Source: Isoperla grammatica (taxonomy: Eukaryota; Arthropoda; Insecta; Plecoptera; Perlodidae). Taken from it: a stretch of DNA of 64,000 nt. Where the stretch lies: positions 39,357,872-39,421,871 of the forward strand of contig OX246741.1 in the NCBI GenBank assembly GCA_945910005.1, read 5' to 3'. Below, piece after piece: positions 39,201 to 47,918 of this stretch (positions are counted from its first letter, which is position 1; each line of letters starts with the position of its first letter). A program made the translations under genes and the position numbers. The notes beneath the pieces were generated by a model. That model made no database searches, was not told the origin of the DNA, and saw only the letters and a program-made list of their open reading frames with translations.

Positions 39201-42200
39201 TGCCTGGTTGTCAAGAGGGTAAGGGGGGGTCATATAGCGATGAGAGGAGCAGCAGGGGAGCATCAAACTAAGGCAAGGAAGCAATATGATATGGTTGCCT
39301 GGTTGTCAAGGGGGTAAGGGGTGGTCATATAGCGATGAGAGGAGCAGCAGGGGAGCATCAAACTAAGGCAAGGAAGCATTATGATATGGTTGCCTGGTTG
39401 TCAAGGGGGTAAGGGGGGGTCATATAGCGATGAGAGGAGCAGCAGGGGAGCATCAAACTAAGGCAAGGAAGCAATATGATATGGTTGCCTGGTTGTCAAG
39501 GGGGTAAGGGGGGGTCATATAGCGATGAGAGGAGCAGCAGGGGAGCATCAAACTAAGGCAAGGAAGCAATATGATATGGTTGCCTGGTTGTCAAGAGGGT
39601 AAGGGGGGGTCATATAGCGATGAGAGGAGCAGCAGGGGAGCATCAAACTAAGGCAAGGAAGCAATATGATATGGTTGCCTGGTTGTCAAGAGGGTAAGGG
39701 GGGGTCATATAGCGATGAGAGGAGCAGCAGGGGAGCATCAAACTAAGGCAAGGAAGCAATATGATATGGTTGCCTGGTTGTCAAGGGGGTAAGGGGTGGT
39801 CATATAGCGATGAGAGGAGCAGCAGGGGAGCATCAAACTAAGGCAAGGAAGCAATATGATATGGTTGCCTGGTTGTCAAGGGGGTAAGGGGGGGTCATAT
39901 AGCGATGAGAGGAGCAGCAGGGGAGCATCAAACTTAAGCAAAGGAAGCAATATGATATGGTTGCCTGGTTGTCAAGGGGGTAAGGGGTGGTCATATAGCG
40001 ATGAGAGTAGCAGCAAGGGAGCATCAAACTAAGGCAAGGAAGCAATATGATATGGTTGCCTGGTTGTCAAGGGGGTAAGGGGTGGTCATATAGCGATGAG
40101 AGGAGCAGCAGGGGATTATCAAACTAAGGCAAGGAAGCAATATGATATGGTTGCCTGGTTGTCAAGGGGGTAAGGGGTGGTCATATAGCGATGAGAGGAG
40201 CAGCAGGGGATTATCAAACTAAGGCAAGGAAGCAATATGATATGGTTGCCTGGTTGTCAAGGGGGTAAGGGGGGGTCATATAGCGATGAGAGGAGCAGCA
40301 GGGGAGCATCAAACTAAGGCAAGGAAGCAATATGATATGGTTGCCTGGTTGTCAAGGGGGTAAGGGGTGGTCATATAGCGATGAGAGGAGCAGCAGGGGA
40401 GCATCAAACTAAGGCAAGGAAGCAATATGATATGGTTGCCTGGTTGTCAAGAGGGTAAGGGGTGGTCATATAGCGATGAGAGGAGCAGCAGGGGAGCATC
40501 AAACTAAGGCAAGGAAGCAATATGATATGGTTGCCTGGTTGTCAAGGGGGTAAGGGGTGGTCATATAGCGATGAGAGGAGCAGCAGGGGAGCATCAAACT
40601 AAGGCAAGGAAGCAATATGATATGGTTGCCTGGTTGTCAAGGGGGTAAGGGGGGGTCATATAGCGATGAGAGGAGCAGCAGGGGAGCATCAAACTAAGGC
40701 AAGGAAGCAATATGATATGGTTGCCTGGTTGTCAAGGAGGTAAGGGGGGGTCATATAGCGATGAGAGGAGCAGCAAGGGAGCATCAAACTAAGGCAAGGA
40801 AGCAATATGATATGGTTGCCTGGTTGTCAAGGGGGTAAGGGGGGGTCATATAGCGATGAGAGGAGCAGCAAGGGAGCATCAAACTAAGGCAAGGAAGCAA
40901 TATGATATGGTTGCCTGGTTGTCAAGGGGGTAAGGGGGGGTCATATAGCGATGAGAGGAGCAGCAGGGGAGCATCAAACTAAGGCAAGGAAGCAATATGA
41001 TATGGTTGCCTGGTTGTCAAGAGGGTAAGGGGGGGTCATATAGCGATGAGAGGAGCAGCAAGGGAGCATCAAACTAAGGCAAGGAAGCAATATGATATGG
41101 TTGCCTGGTTGTCAAGGGGGTAAGGGGGGGTCATATAGCGATGAGAGGAGCAGCAGGGGAGCATCAAACTAAGGCAAGGAAGCAATATGATATGGTTGCC
41201 TGGTTGTCAAGGAGGTAAGGGGGGGTCATATAGCGATGACAGGAGCAGCAGGGGAGCATCAAACTAAGGCAAGGAAGCAATATGATATGGTTGCCTGGTT
41301 GTCAAGAGGGTAAGGGGGGGTCATATAGCGATGAGAGGAGCAGCAGGGGAGCATCAAACTAAGGCAAGGAAGCATTATGATATGGTTGCCTGGTTGTCAA
41401 GAGGGTAAGGGGTGGTCATATAGCGATGAGAGGAGCAGCAGGGGAGCATCAAACTAAGGCAAGGAAGCAATATGATATGGTTGCCTGGTTGTCAAGGGGG
41501 TAAGGGGGGGTCATATAGCGATGAGAGGAGCAGCAGGGGAGCATCAAACTAAGGCAAGGAAGCAATATGATATGGTTGCCTGGTTGTCAAGGGGGTAAGG
41601 GGGGGTCATATAGCGATGAGAGGAGCAGCAGGGGAGCATCAAACTAAGGCAAGGAAGCAATATGATATGGTTGCCTGGTTGTCAAGGGGGTAAGGGGTGG
41701 TCATATAGCGATGAGAGGAGCAGCAGGGGAGCATCAAACTAAGGCAAGGAAGCAATATGATATGGTTGCCTGGTTGTCAAGGGGGTAAGGGGGGGTCATA
41801 TAGCGATGAGAGGAGCAGCAGGGGAGCATCAAACTAAGGCAAGGAAGCAATATGATATGGTTGCCTGGTTGTCAAGGGGGTAAGGGGTGGTCATATAGCG
41901 ATGAGAGGAGCAGCAAGGGAGCATCAAACTAAGGCAAGTAAGCATTATGATATGGTTGCCTGGTTGTCAAGGGGGTAAGGGGTGGTCATATAGCGATGAG
42001 AGGAGCAGCAAGGGAGCATCAAACTAAGGCAAGTAAGCATTATGATATGGTTGCCTGGTTGTCAAGGAGGTAAGGGGGGGTCATATAGCGATGAGAGGAG
42101 CAGCAGGGGAGCATCAAACTAAGGCAAGGAAGCAATATGATATGGTTGCCTGGTTGTCAAGGGGGTAAGGGGGGGTCATATAGCGATGAGAGGAGCAGCA

Positions 42201-44273
42201 GGGGAGCATCAAACAAAGGCAAGGAAGCAATATGATATGGTTGCCTGGTTGTCAAGGGGGTAAGGGGGGGTCATATAGCGATGAGAGGAGCAGCAGGGGA
42301 GCATCAAACAAAGGCAAGGAAGCAATATGATATGGTTGCCTGGTTGTCAAGGGGGTAAGGGGTGGTCATATAGCGATGAGAGGAGCAGCAAGGGAGCATC
42401 AAACTAAGGCAAGGAAGCAATATGATATGGTTGCCTGGTTGTCAAGAGGGTAAGGGGGGGTCATATAGCGATGAGAGGAGCAGCAGGGGAGCATCAAACT
42501 AAGGCAAGGAAGCAATATGATATGGTTGCCTGGTTGTCAAGGGGGTAAGGGGTGGTCATATAGCGATGAGAGGAGCAGCAGGGGAGCATCAAACTAAGGC
42601 AAGGAAGCAATATGATATGGTTGCCTGGTTGTCAAGGGGGTAAGGGGGGGTCATATAGCGATGAGAGGAGCAGCAGGGGAGCATCAAACTAAGGCAAGGA
42701 AGCAATATGATATGGTTGCCTGGTTGTCAAGAGGGTAAGGGGTGGTCATATAGCGATGAGAGGAGCAGCAGGGGAGCATCAAACTAAGGCAAGTAAGCAA
42801 TATGATATGGTTGCCTGGTTGTCAAGGGGGTAAGGGGGGGTCATATAGCGATGAGAGGAGCAGCAGGGGAGCATCAAACTAAGGCAAGGAAGCAATATGA
42901 TATGGTTGCCTGGTTGTCAAGGGGGTAAGGGGTGGTCATATAGCGATGAGAGGAGCAGCAGGGGAGCATCAAACTAAGGCAAGGAAGCATTATGATATGG
43001 TTGCCTGGTTGTCAAGGAGGTAAGGGGGGGTCATATAGCGATGAGAGGAGCAGCAGGGGAGCATCAAACTAAGGCAAGGAAGCAATATGATATGGTTGCC
43101 TGGTTGTCAAGGGGGTAAGGGGTGGTCATATAGCGATGAGAGGAGCAGCAGGGGAGCATCAAACTAAGGCAAGGAAGCAATATGATATGGTTGCCTGGTT
43201 GTCAAGGGGGTAAGGGGGGGTCATATAGCGATGAGAGGAGCAGCAGGGGAGCATCAAACTAAGGCAAGGAAGCAATATGATATGGTTGCCTGGTTGTCAA
43301 GGGGGTAAGGGGGGGTCATATAGCGATGAGAGGAGCAGCAGGGGAGCATCAAACTAAGGCAAGGAAGCAATATGATATGGTTGCCTGGTTGTCAAGGGGG
43401 TAAGGGGGGGGTCATATAGCGATGAGAGGAGCAGCAGGGGAGCATCAAACTAAGGCAAGGAAGCAATATGATATGGTTGCCTGGTTGTCAAGGGGGTAAG
43501 GGGGGGGTCATATAGCGATGAGAGGAGCAGCAGGGGAGCATCAAACTAAGGCAAGGAAGCAATATGATATGGTTGCCTGGTTGTCAAGGGGGTAAGGGGG
43601 GGGTCATATAGCGATGAGAGGAGCAGCAGGGGAGCATCAAACTAAGGCAAGGAAGCAATATGATATGGTTGCCTGGTTGTCAAGGAGGTAAGGGGGGGTC
43701 ATATAGCGATGAGAGGAGCAGCAGGGGAGCATCAAACTAAGGCAAGGAAGCAATATGATATGGTTGCCTGGTTGTCAAGGAGGTAAGGGGGGGTCATATA
43801 GCGATGAGAGGAGCAGCAGGGGAGCATCAAACTAAGGCAAGGAAGCAATATGATATGGTTGCCTGGTTGTCAAGGGGGTAAGGGGGGGTCATATAGCGAT
43901 GAGAGGAGCAGCAGGGGAGCATCAAACTAAGGCAAGGAAGCAATATGATATGGTTGCCTGGTTGTCAAGGGGGTAAGGGGTGGTCATATAGCGATGAGAG
44001 GAGCAGCAGGGAAGCATCAAACTAAGGCAAGGAAGCAATATGATATGGTTGCCTGGTTGTCAAGAGGGTAAGGGGGGGTCATATAGCGATGAGAGGAGCA
44101 GCAGGGGAGCATCAAACTAAGGCAAGGAAGCAATATGATATGGTTGCCTGGTTGGCAAGGAGGTAAGGGGGGGTCATATAGCGATGAGAGGAGCAGCAAG
44201 GGAGCATCAAATTAAGGCAAGGAAGCAATATGATATGGTTGCCTGGTTGTCAAGGGGGTAAGGGGTGGTCATA
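12283..44273. repeat. 95-bp satellite array, left part (about 337 copies)
   Basis: The unit runs AGGCAAGGAAGCAATATGAT, ATGGTTGCCTGGTTGTCAAG, GGGGTAAGGGGTGGTCATAT, AGCGATGAGAGGAGCAGCAG, GGGAGCATCAAACTA: 95 bp, head to tail, with hardly any interruption. Copies are nearly identical. Recurrent two-state positions are CAAGGGGG/CAAGAGGG/CAAGGAGG, GGGGTGG/GGGGGGG, GTCATAT/GTGATAT, GAGGAGC/GAGTAGC, CAGGGGAG/CAAGGGAG, GCAATATG/GCATTATG and TCAAAC/TCACAC. Length changes are mostly in the G run. Rare variants cluster locally, as expected from unequal exchange or gene conversion. Minus-strand open frames of about 60-70 codons occur where one unit carries the TTAAGCAAAGG variant (one base longer) and are not genes. 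The left edge is abrupt at about 12283. Confidence 0.98.
44268..44273. other. Target-site duplication, left copy
   Basis: GTCATA immediately precedes the left LTR and is repeated immediately after the right LTR (47913-47918). Removing the element plus one copy restores the ordinary satellite sequence GGTCATATAGCG. Six bases is one or two more than usual for Gypsy elements, so the outermost G could be chance. Confidence 0.85.
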
Positions 44274-44414
44274 TGGTATTTAAAAGATATAATTTAAATG
44301 AAACCAAATTTATTAATATGTATTTATCTCAGCCCCTGGTTACCAACTGAATAGCCAAACATTGATTTTTTCTTCTTTGATTGTTGCGGACCCACCGCCT
44401 GGTAATCCGCCACA
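44274..44414 (-). repeat. 3' LTR of the satellite-inserted Gypsy element
   Basis: 141 bp, identical to the right-hand LTR by my reading. In sense orientation it starts TGTGGCGGATTACC and ends AAATACCA. It contains AATAAA on the minus strand (plus positions 44309-44314), a plausible polyadenylation signal. The pol frame reads about 30 codons into this LTR before stopping, so U3 is coding in part. Confidence 0.95.
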
Positions 44415-44581
44415 GTACCTCCCCCCAGTATCGGAGGGTTGTGACGATACGGAGAAGTGTGGACCAGCTGGGCGGGAAAGTGAACGCGCTTGACGGATGC
44501 TTTTGCTTTTAACGGAGCGGTGGGTGTACCGATGATGGTGGTTGATGAGGGTGTGATGTTGTTGATGTTGTTGTTGTTGTT

Positions 44582-44631
<50 letters not shown>

Positions 44632-44633
44632 GG

Positions 44634-44676
<43 letters not shown>

Positions 44677-46237
44677 AGTGGGCTGCAATAGGCAATGCGT
44701 TGCCAGGAAAAGTGTGGCCTGGCGTCGGTTTGGAAGGTGCGTTGACAGCCAAGATGCTGTCGGCATCCACATATGCAGGTTTGAGCCGGTCGATGGAGAC
44801 CACTACACTCTTGCCGGCACGGTGGATGGTGAAAAATTTATCGTTACGTGAAATGACTTCGTATGGGCCATCATACGGTTGTTGAAGAGGAGTACGGACC
44901 GCATCATGACGCACGAATACATGCGAGCAGGTTGCAAGATCTCGAAAAACAAAGACCGCGTGTTGGCCGTGGTGAGACGGTTGAACCGGACGCAACTGGG
45001 AAAGGCGACGTCGAAGGCGGTCAACGTATGCTGAGGTGGATTCTGGCATCGCTGGAGGGGGCGAGAGATATTCGCCCGGTAGACGGAGTGTTGTGCCGTA
45101 CACGAGCTCAGCGGGGGTGGCCTTGAGGTCCTCCTTCCATGAGGCACGGATGCCGAGCATTACCCATGGCAAAGCGTCCGTCCAGCGGTCATCTCCGTGG
45201 CATCGAAGTGCTGCCTTCAGCTGACGATGAAGTCGTTCCACCATACCGTTGGATTGAGGGTGGTAGGCTGCGGTCCGGAGGTGAGTCATGCCAGTAATGT
45301 TACTGAGTGCACGGAAGAGGTGGGACTCGAATTGGCGGCCCAAGTCCGTTGTAACCTTAAGCGGTGTCCCGAACCGTGAGATCCAACCTGTGACGAGTGC
45401 GGTAGCCACGGTCTCGGCAGTGATATCGGAAAGCGGTATGGCTTCCGCCCACCTCGTGAAACGGTCCACGCAAGTGAGGAGATATCGGAAACCATCGGAA
45501 ATTGGTAGAGGCCCGACCAAGTCGAGGTGGATGTGTTCGAACCTGGTGGCAGTTGCAGCAAAACGTGCAAGCGGTGCTGTGGTGTGACGCGTAACTTTGG
45601 AACGCTGACACGTGATACAGGCGCGGGCCCAGTCACGGCAATCTTTATTTATAGAGGGCCATACAAAACGTTGAGTGACGAGTTTGGTCGTTGCTTTGAC
45701 ACCTGGATGAGACAAACTGTGCAGGCTATCGAAAACTTGTCGACGTAAAGTCTGTGGTACGAATGGCCGCGGAAGTGATTGTGACATGTCACAGTAGAGA
45801 GGCAAATCTGCGTCATTAAGCTGCTGTGGGTGCAACTGCAGGGTAGAGTTAGCATGTAAGAGATCGCGTAGTTCGGCGTTGTGCAGTTGAGCACGGGCAA
45901 TATCAGCGTAGCCGACTGGAAAAGTAATGGCGTCAACACGAGACAGGGCATCGGCTACGACGTTGTCTTTACCAGGAATATGACGTATGTCTGTTGTGAA
46001 TTGCCCGATTAAATCAAGGTGGCGAAACTGTCTAGGTGAACATTTTTCGGGGCGCTGTGTAAATGCGAAAGTCAACGGTTTGTGGTCGGTGTACACAGTG
46101 AAAGTGCGCGCTTCCAACATATGGCGAAAGAAAATTATGGTGTCGTACACTGCAAGAAGTTCACGGTCGTACGCACCGTAGTTACGCTGTGCGGTATTTA
46201 ATTTTCGTGAGAAAAAAGCGAGAGGTTCCCATCCAAC
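44324..46237 (-). CDS. pol: pol segment 2: RNase H (3' half) and integrase
   Basis: The frame is open from the deletion junction near 46237 to a TGA inside the 3' LTR; the first Met at 46150 is arbitrary. Residues below are counted from that Met. RNase H: the 5' end reads LAFFSRKL upstream of the Met, then YTDHKPL (20-26) and DALSR (67-71); the first catalytic Asp (TDAS) is gone. Integrase: zinc motif H144, H148, C178, C181. The catalytic triad is D210 (in LDLVGP), D269 (in VTTDLGRQF) and E305 (in GMVERL), with the normal D-x35-E spacing. A C-terminal domain follows (about 395-460), then poly-Asn (about 493-530) and a tail ending in LTR-encoded residues. Integrase looks intact; RNase H cannot be active. 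Confidence 0.9.
44418..44426 (-). other. Polypurine tract
   Basis: On the minus strand GGGGGGAGG lies three bases before the 3' LTR start. This is the expected primer site for plus-strand DNA synthesis. It lies within the open pol frame. Confidence 0.85.
44557..44675. repeat. (TTG)n microsatellite inside pol
   Basis: About 119 bp of nearly pure TTG on the plus strand, i.e. CAA/AAC on the minus strand, with a few interruptions (ATG, ATT, TGG). In the pol frame it encodes a run of about 40 asparagines broken by single His and Ile residues, behind the integrase C-terminal domain. Opposite-strand frames read as poly-Leu or poly-Thr and are artefacts. Confidence 0.95.
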
Positions 46238-47463
46238 ATATGGCGAAGCTGCTTGACGTTGGCAGGTAAGGGGAAAGAGAGGATGGCCTCAACCTTCTCC
46301 GAAAGAGGGCAGGTGCCACTGGCGCTGACTGTGTACCCTAGAAACTTGACTTCTGGAACACCGAATACACATTTGGAGGAGTTGATCAAAACGCCGTATT
46401 CTGAAAGTCGCGTGAACAGGAGGCGAAGATGTTCTTCATGTTGTGTTGGGTTGGAGGAAGCGACAAGGATGTCGTCGATATAGACGTAGCAAAAATCGAG
46501 GTCCCGTAATACCTCATCGATAAAACGTTGAAATGTTTGAGCCGCGTTTCGTAGGCCAAAACTCATAAACGGAAATTCAAATAATCCGAAGGGAGTAGTG
46601 ATCGCCGTCTTGGGAATGTCTTCAGCAGCAACAGGAATTTGATTGTACGCTCGCACTAAGTCAATGGTTGAAAAGATACACTTGCCTGAAAGATTCTGCG
46701 TGAAATCCTGGATATGTGGAACTGGATACCGGTCCGGAATAGTCCTGGCGTTCAAAGGGCGGTAATCTCCACAAGGCCTCCACTGATCACCTTTCTTTGG
46801 AACAAGGTGGAGAGCTGCGGACCAACTGCTAGATGACCGTCGCGCGACGCCTGTTTTCATCATACTGTCAAACTCCCGTTTCGCGATTTTTAGGCGGTCT
46901 GGCGCGAGACGTCTGGGCCTGCACGAAACCGGTGGCCCGGGCGTCGTATTGATGTGGTGTTGCGTTTGGTGTTTTGGCATTGTAGGATTGCCACTTGGTC
47001 GTGTGATTTCCGGAAACTGTGCGAGTAACGCGTGAAAGGGGGACTGAAGATCATTGTTGCGCGAAATTACCTTGACGTGTACTAGCGCGCCAGTAGATAG
47101 TTTTCCTGGAGTTGTTAATGTAGTGACGTTGTCAACCAATTGCCGTCGGCGCACGTCAATGAGTAGACTATAATGCGCCAAAAAATCTACACCGATGATA
47201 GGCTGATCGACGTCGGCGACAATGAAACGCCATGTGAAATCTCGGCGTAAACCAAGATCCAGAGATAAAGTCAGAGGACCGTATGTGCTAATTGGGGATC
47301 CATTTGCTGCGAACAATGTGTAGTCGGTTTTCCCGGGATGACCGAAAACTTTGCTTTTCGGGTAAACACAAAGGTCTGACCCAGTATCAATAAGGAACTC
47401 TGTGCGCGTCAACCTGTCGGCTACAAAAAGGCGATTTGCAGTGGGGCCATAGCCAGCCGCCAT
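46198..47463 (-). CDS. pol: pol segment 1: protease and reverse transcriptase
   Basis: 421 codons from an ATG at 47461-47463, overlapping the gag stop by one base (TAATG). Aspartic protease is at about residues 10-120, with D26-T-G-S and the later hydrophobic IIGVDFL motif. RT is at about 185-400, with [25 protein letters not shown] (first catalytic Asp) and the active site Y328-I-D-D. The frame ends early by the junction frameshift; the last 10 residues are out of frame. The protein would include RT fingers and palm but lack the complete connection and RNase H. In family members pol follows gag by -1 frameshift or reinitiation. Here the pol frame is -1 relative to gag and opens 11 codons upstream of the ATG, so either is possible. 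Confidence 0.92.
   Translation of the reverse strand: MAAGYGPTANRLFVADRLTRTEFLIDTGSDLCVYPKSKVFGHPGKTDYTLFAANGSPISTYGPLTLSLDLGLRRDFTWRFIVADVDQPIIGVDFLAHYSLLIDVRRRQLVDNVTTLTTPGKLSTGALVHVKVISRNNDLQSPFHALLAQFPEITRPSGNPTMPKHQTQHHINTTPGPPVSCRPRRLAPDRLKIAKREFDSMMKTGVARRSSSSWSAALHLVPKKGDQWRPCGDYRPLNARTIPDRYPVPHIQDFTQNLSGKCIFSTIDLVRAYNQIPVAAEDIPKTAITTPFGLFEFPFMSFGLRNAAQTFQRFIDEVLRDLDFCYVYIDDILVASSNPTQHEEHLRLLFTRLSEYGVLINSSKCVFGVPEVKFLGYTVSASGTCPLSEKVEAILSFPLPANVKQLRHMLDGNLSLFSHEN
46231..46238 (-). other. Deletion junction in RT/RNase H
   Basis: Reading the sense strand, the RT frame runs to ...QLRHML and then leaves the family pattern. In the next frame the sequence resumes at [12 protein letters not shown], which belongs well inside RNase H. 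The block normally found between these points in Gypsy elements (the YRRFI connection and the TDAS segment, about 80-90 codons by family knowledge) is absent. The break lies within CATATGTTGGATGG and shifts the frame, so the RT frame stops 10 codons later at 46198. Confidence 0.85.
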
Positions 47464-47705
47464 TACTGACTGCCCCGAATGTTTTCCTGGTACTTACATG
47501 GAGGCACACAGTGGCGAGCGTGGTTGCCGAAAGTAGCGTGATACCAACACAATCCTCTGTCAGTGGTCGTGCCTGCTGGTGCTGGGGCCCTGTTGTGTGA
47601 CCTTGAACGCTGACGACGGCCTTGGAACTGATCATCACTGAGCGCGGCGACGATGGCAGTCAGCGACTTCAACCGTTGTGTCAACTCTTGTAATTGTGCT
47701 TCCAT
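47463..47705 (-). pseudogene. gag: Truncated gag (linker and zinc finger only)
   Basis: 80 codons remain: a coiled, helix-like start (MEAQLQELTQRLKSL), a basic Arg/Ser-rich linker (QGRRQRSRSHNR) and a C-x2-H-x9-C-x3-C finger (CWYH...HC...C, about residues 53-70). In the CsRn1/Kabuki group this is the C-terminal part of Gag; the capsid domain of about 200 residues normally before it is absent. The ATG is only 45 bases from the primer site, so leader and capsid were removed together. It cannot form particles and would need Gag from another copy. The TAA stop overlaps the pol ATG. Confidence 0.85.
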
Positions 47706-47750
47706 TTTAAATGTGATTACCGATAGACAGAAGGTATGCGTCTTATTCGG

Positions 47751-47768
47751 ATCACGTCGGGGTCACCA
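47751..47768 (-). other. Primer binding site, tRNA-Trp type
   Basis: On the minus strand, three bases after the 5' LTR, stands TGGTGACCCCGACGTGAT. These 18 bases are complementary to the 3' end of eukaryotic tRNA-Trp, including CCA, which is the primer used by CsRn1/Kabuki-type Gypsy elements. Confidence 0.92.
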
Positions 47769-47771
47769 ATA

Positions 47772-47912
47772 TGGTATTTAAAAGATATAATTTAAATGAA
47801 ACCAAATTTATTAATATGTATTTATCTCAGCCCCTGGTTACCAACTGAATAGCCAAACATTGATTTTTTCTTCTTTGATTGTTGCGGACCCACCGCCTGG
47901 TAATCCGCCACA
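47772..47912 (-). repeat. 5' LTR of the satellite-inserted Gypsy element
   Basis: 141 bp, no difference seen from the left LTR. It starts TG and ends CA, and is directly followed on the plus strand by the target duplication and then ordinary 95-bp satellite. Confidence 0.95.
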
Positions 47913-47918
47913 GTCATA
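47913..47918. other. Target-site duplication, right copy
   Basis: GTCATA, matching 44268-44273. Confidence 0.85.

Larger units (their letters stand above)
44274..47912 (-). mobile_element. Defective CsRn1/Kabuki-like Gypsy retrotransposon inserted in the satellite
   Basis: A 3639-bp LTR element on the minus strand. Its 141-bp LTRs are identical, begin TG and end CA, and are flanked by a 6-bp target duplication. Order in the sense direction: 5' LTR, PBS complementary to tRNA-Trp, a gag remnant, protease, reverse transcriptase, truncated RNase H, integrase, PPT, 3' LTR. The tRNA-Trp primer and the C-x2-H-x9-C-x3-C Gag finger are hallmarks of the CsRn1/Kabuki group. Two internal deletions are apparent: most of Gag is missing, and the RT end plus the first half of RNase H is missing with a frame change. 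Identical LTRs mean a recent insertion. A copy with these losses could not have replicated by itself, so mobilisation in trans, or deletions soon after insertion, is inferred. Confidence 0.93.

Noticed and set aside
44490..44851. Poly-Leu, poly-Thr and poly-Val frames
   Set aside because: Alternative readings of the (TTG)n tract within the pol gene on the minus strand.
46198..46237. Simple one-base frameshift between RT and RNase H in the satellite-inserted element
   Set aside because: The expected connection and TDAS segment are absent from every frame, so this is a deletion with a frame change and not a point indel.
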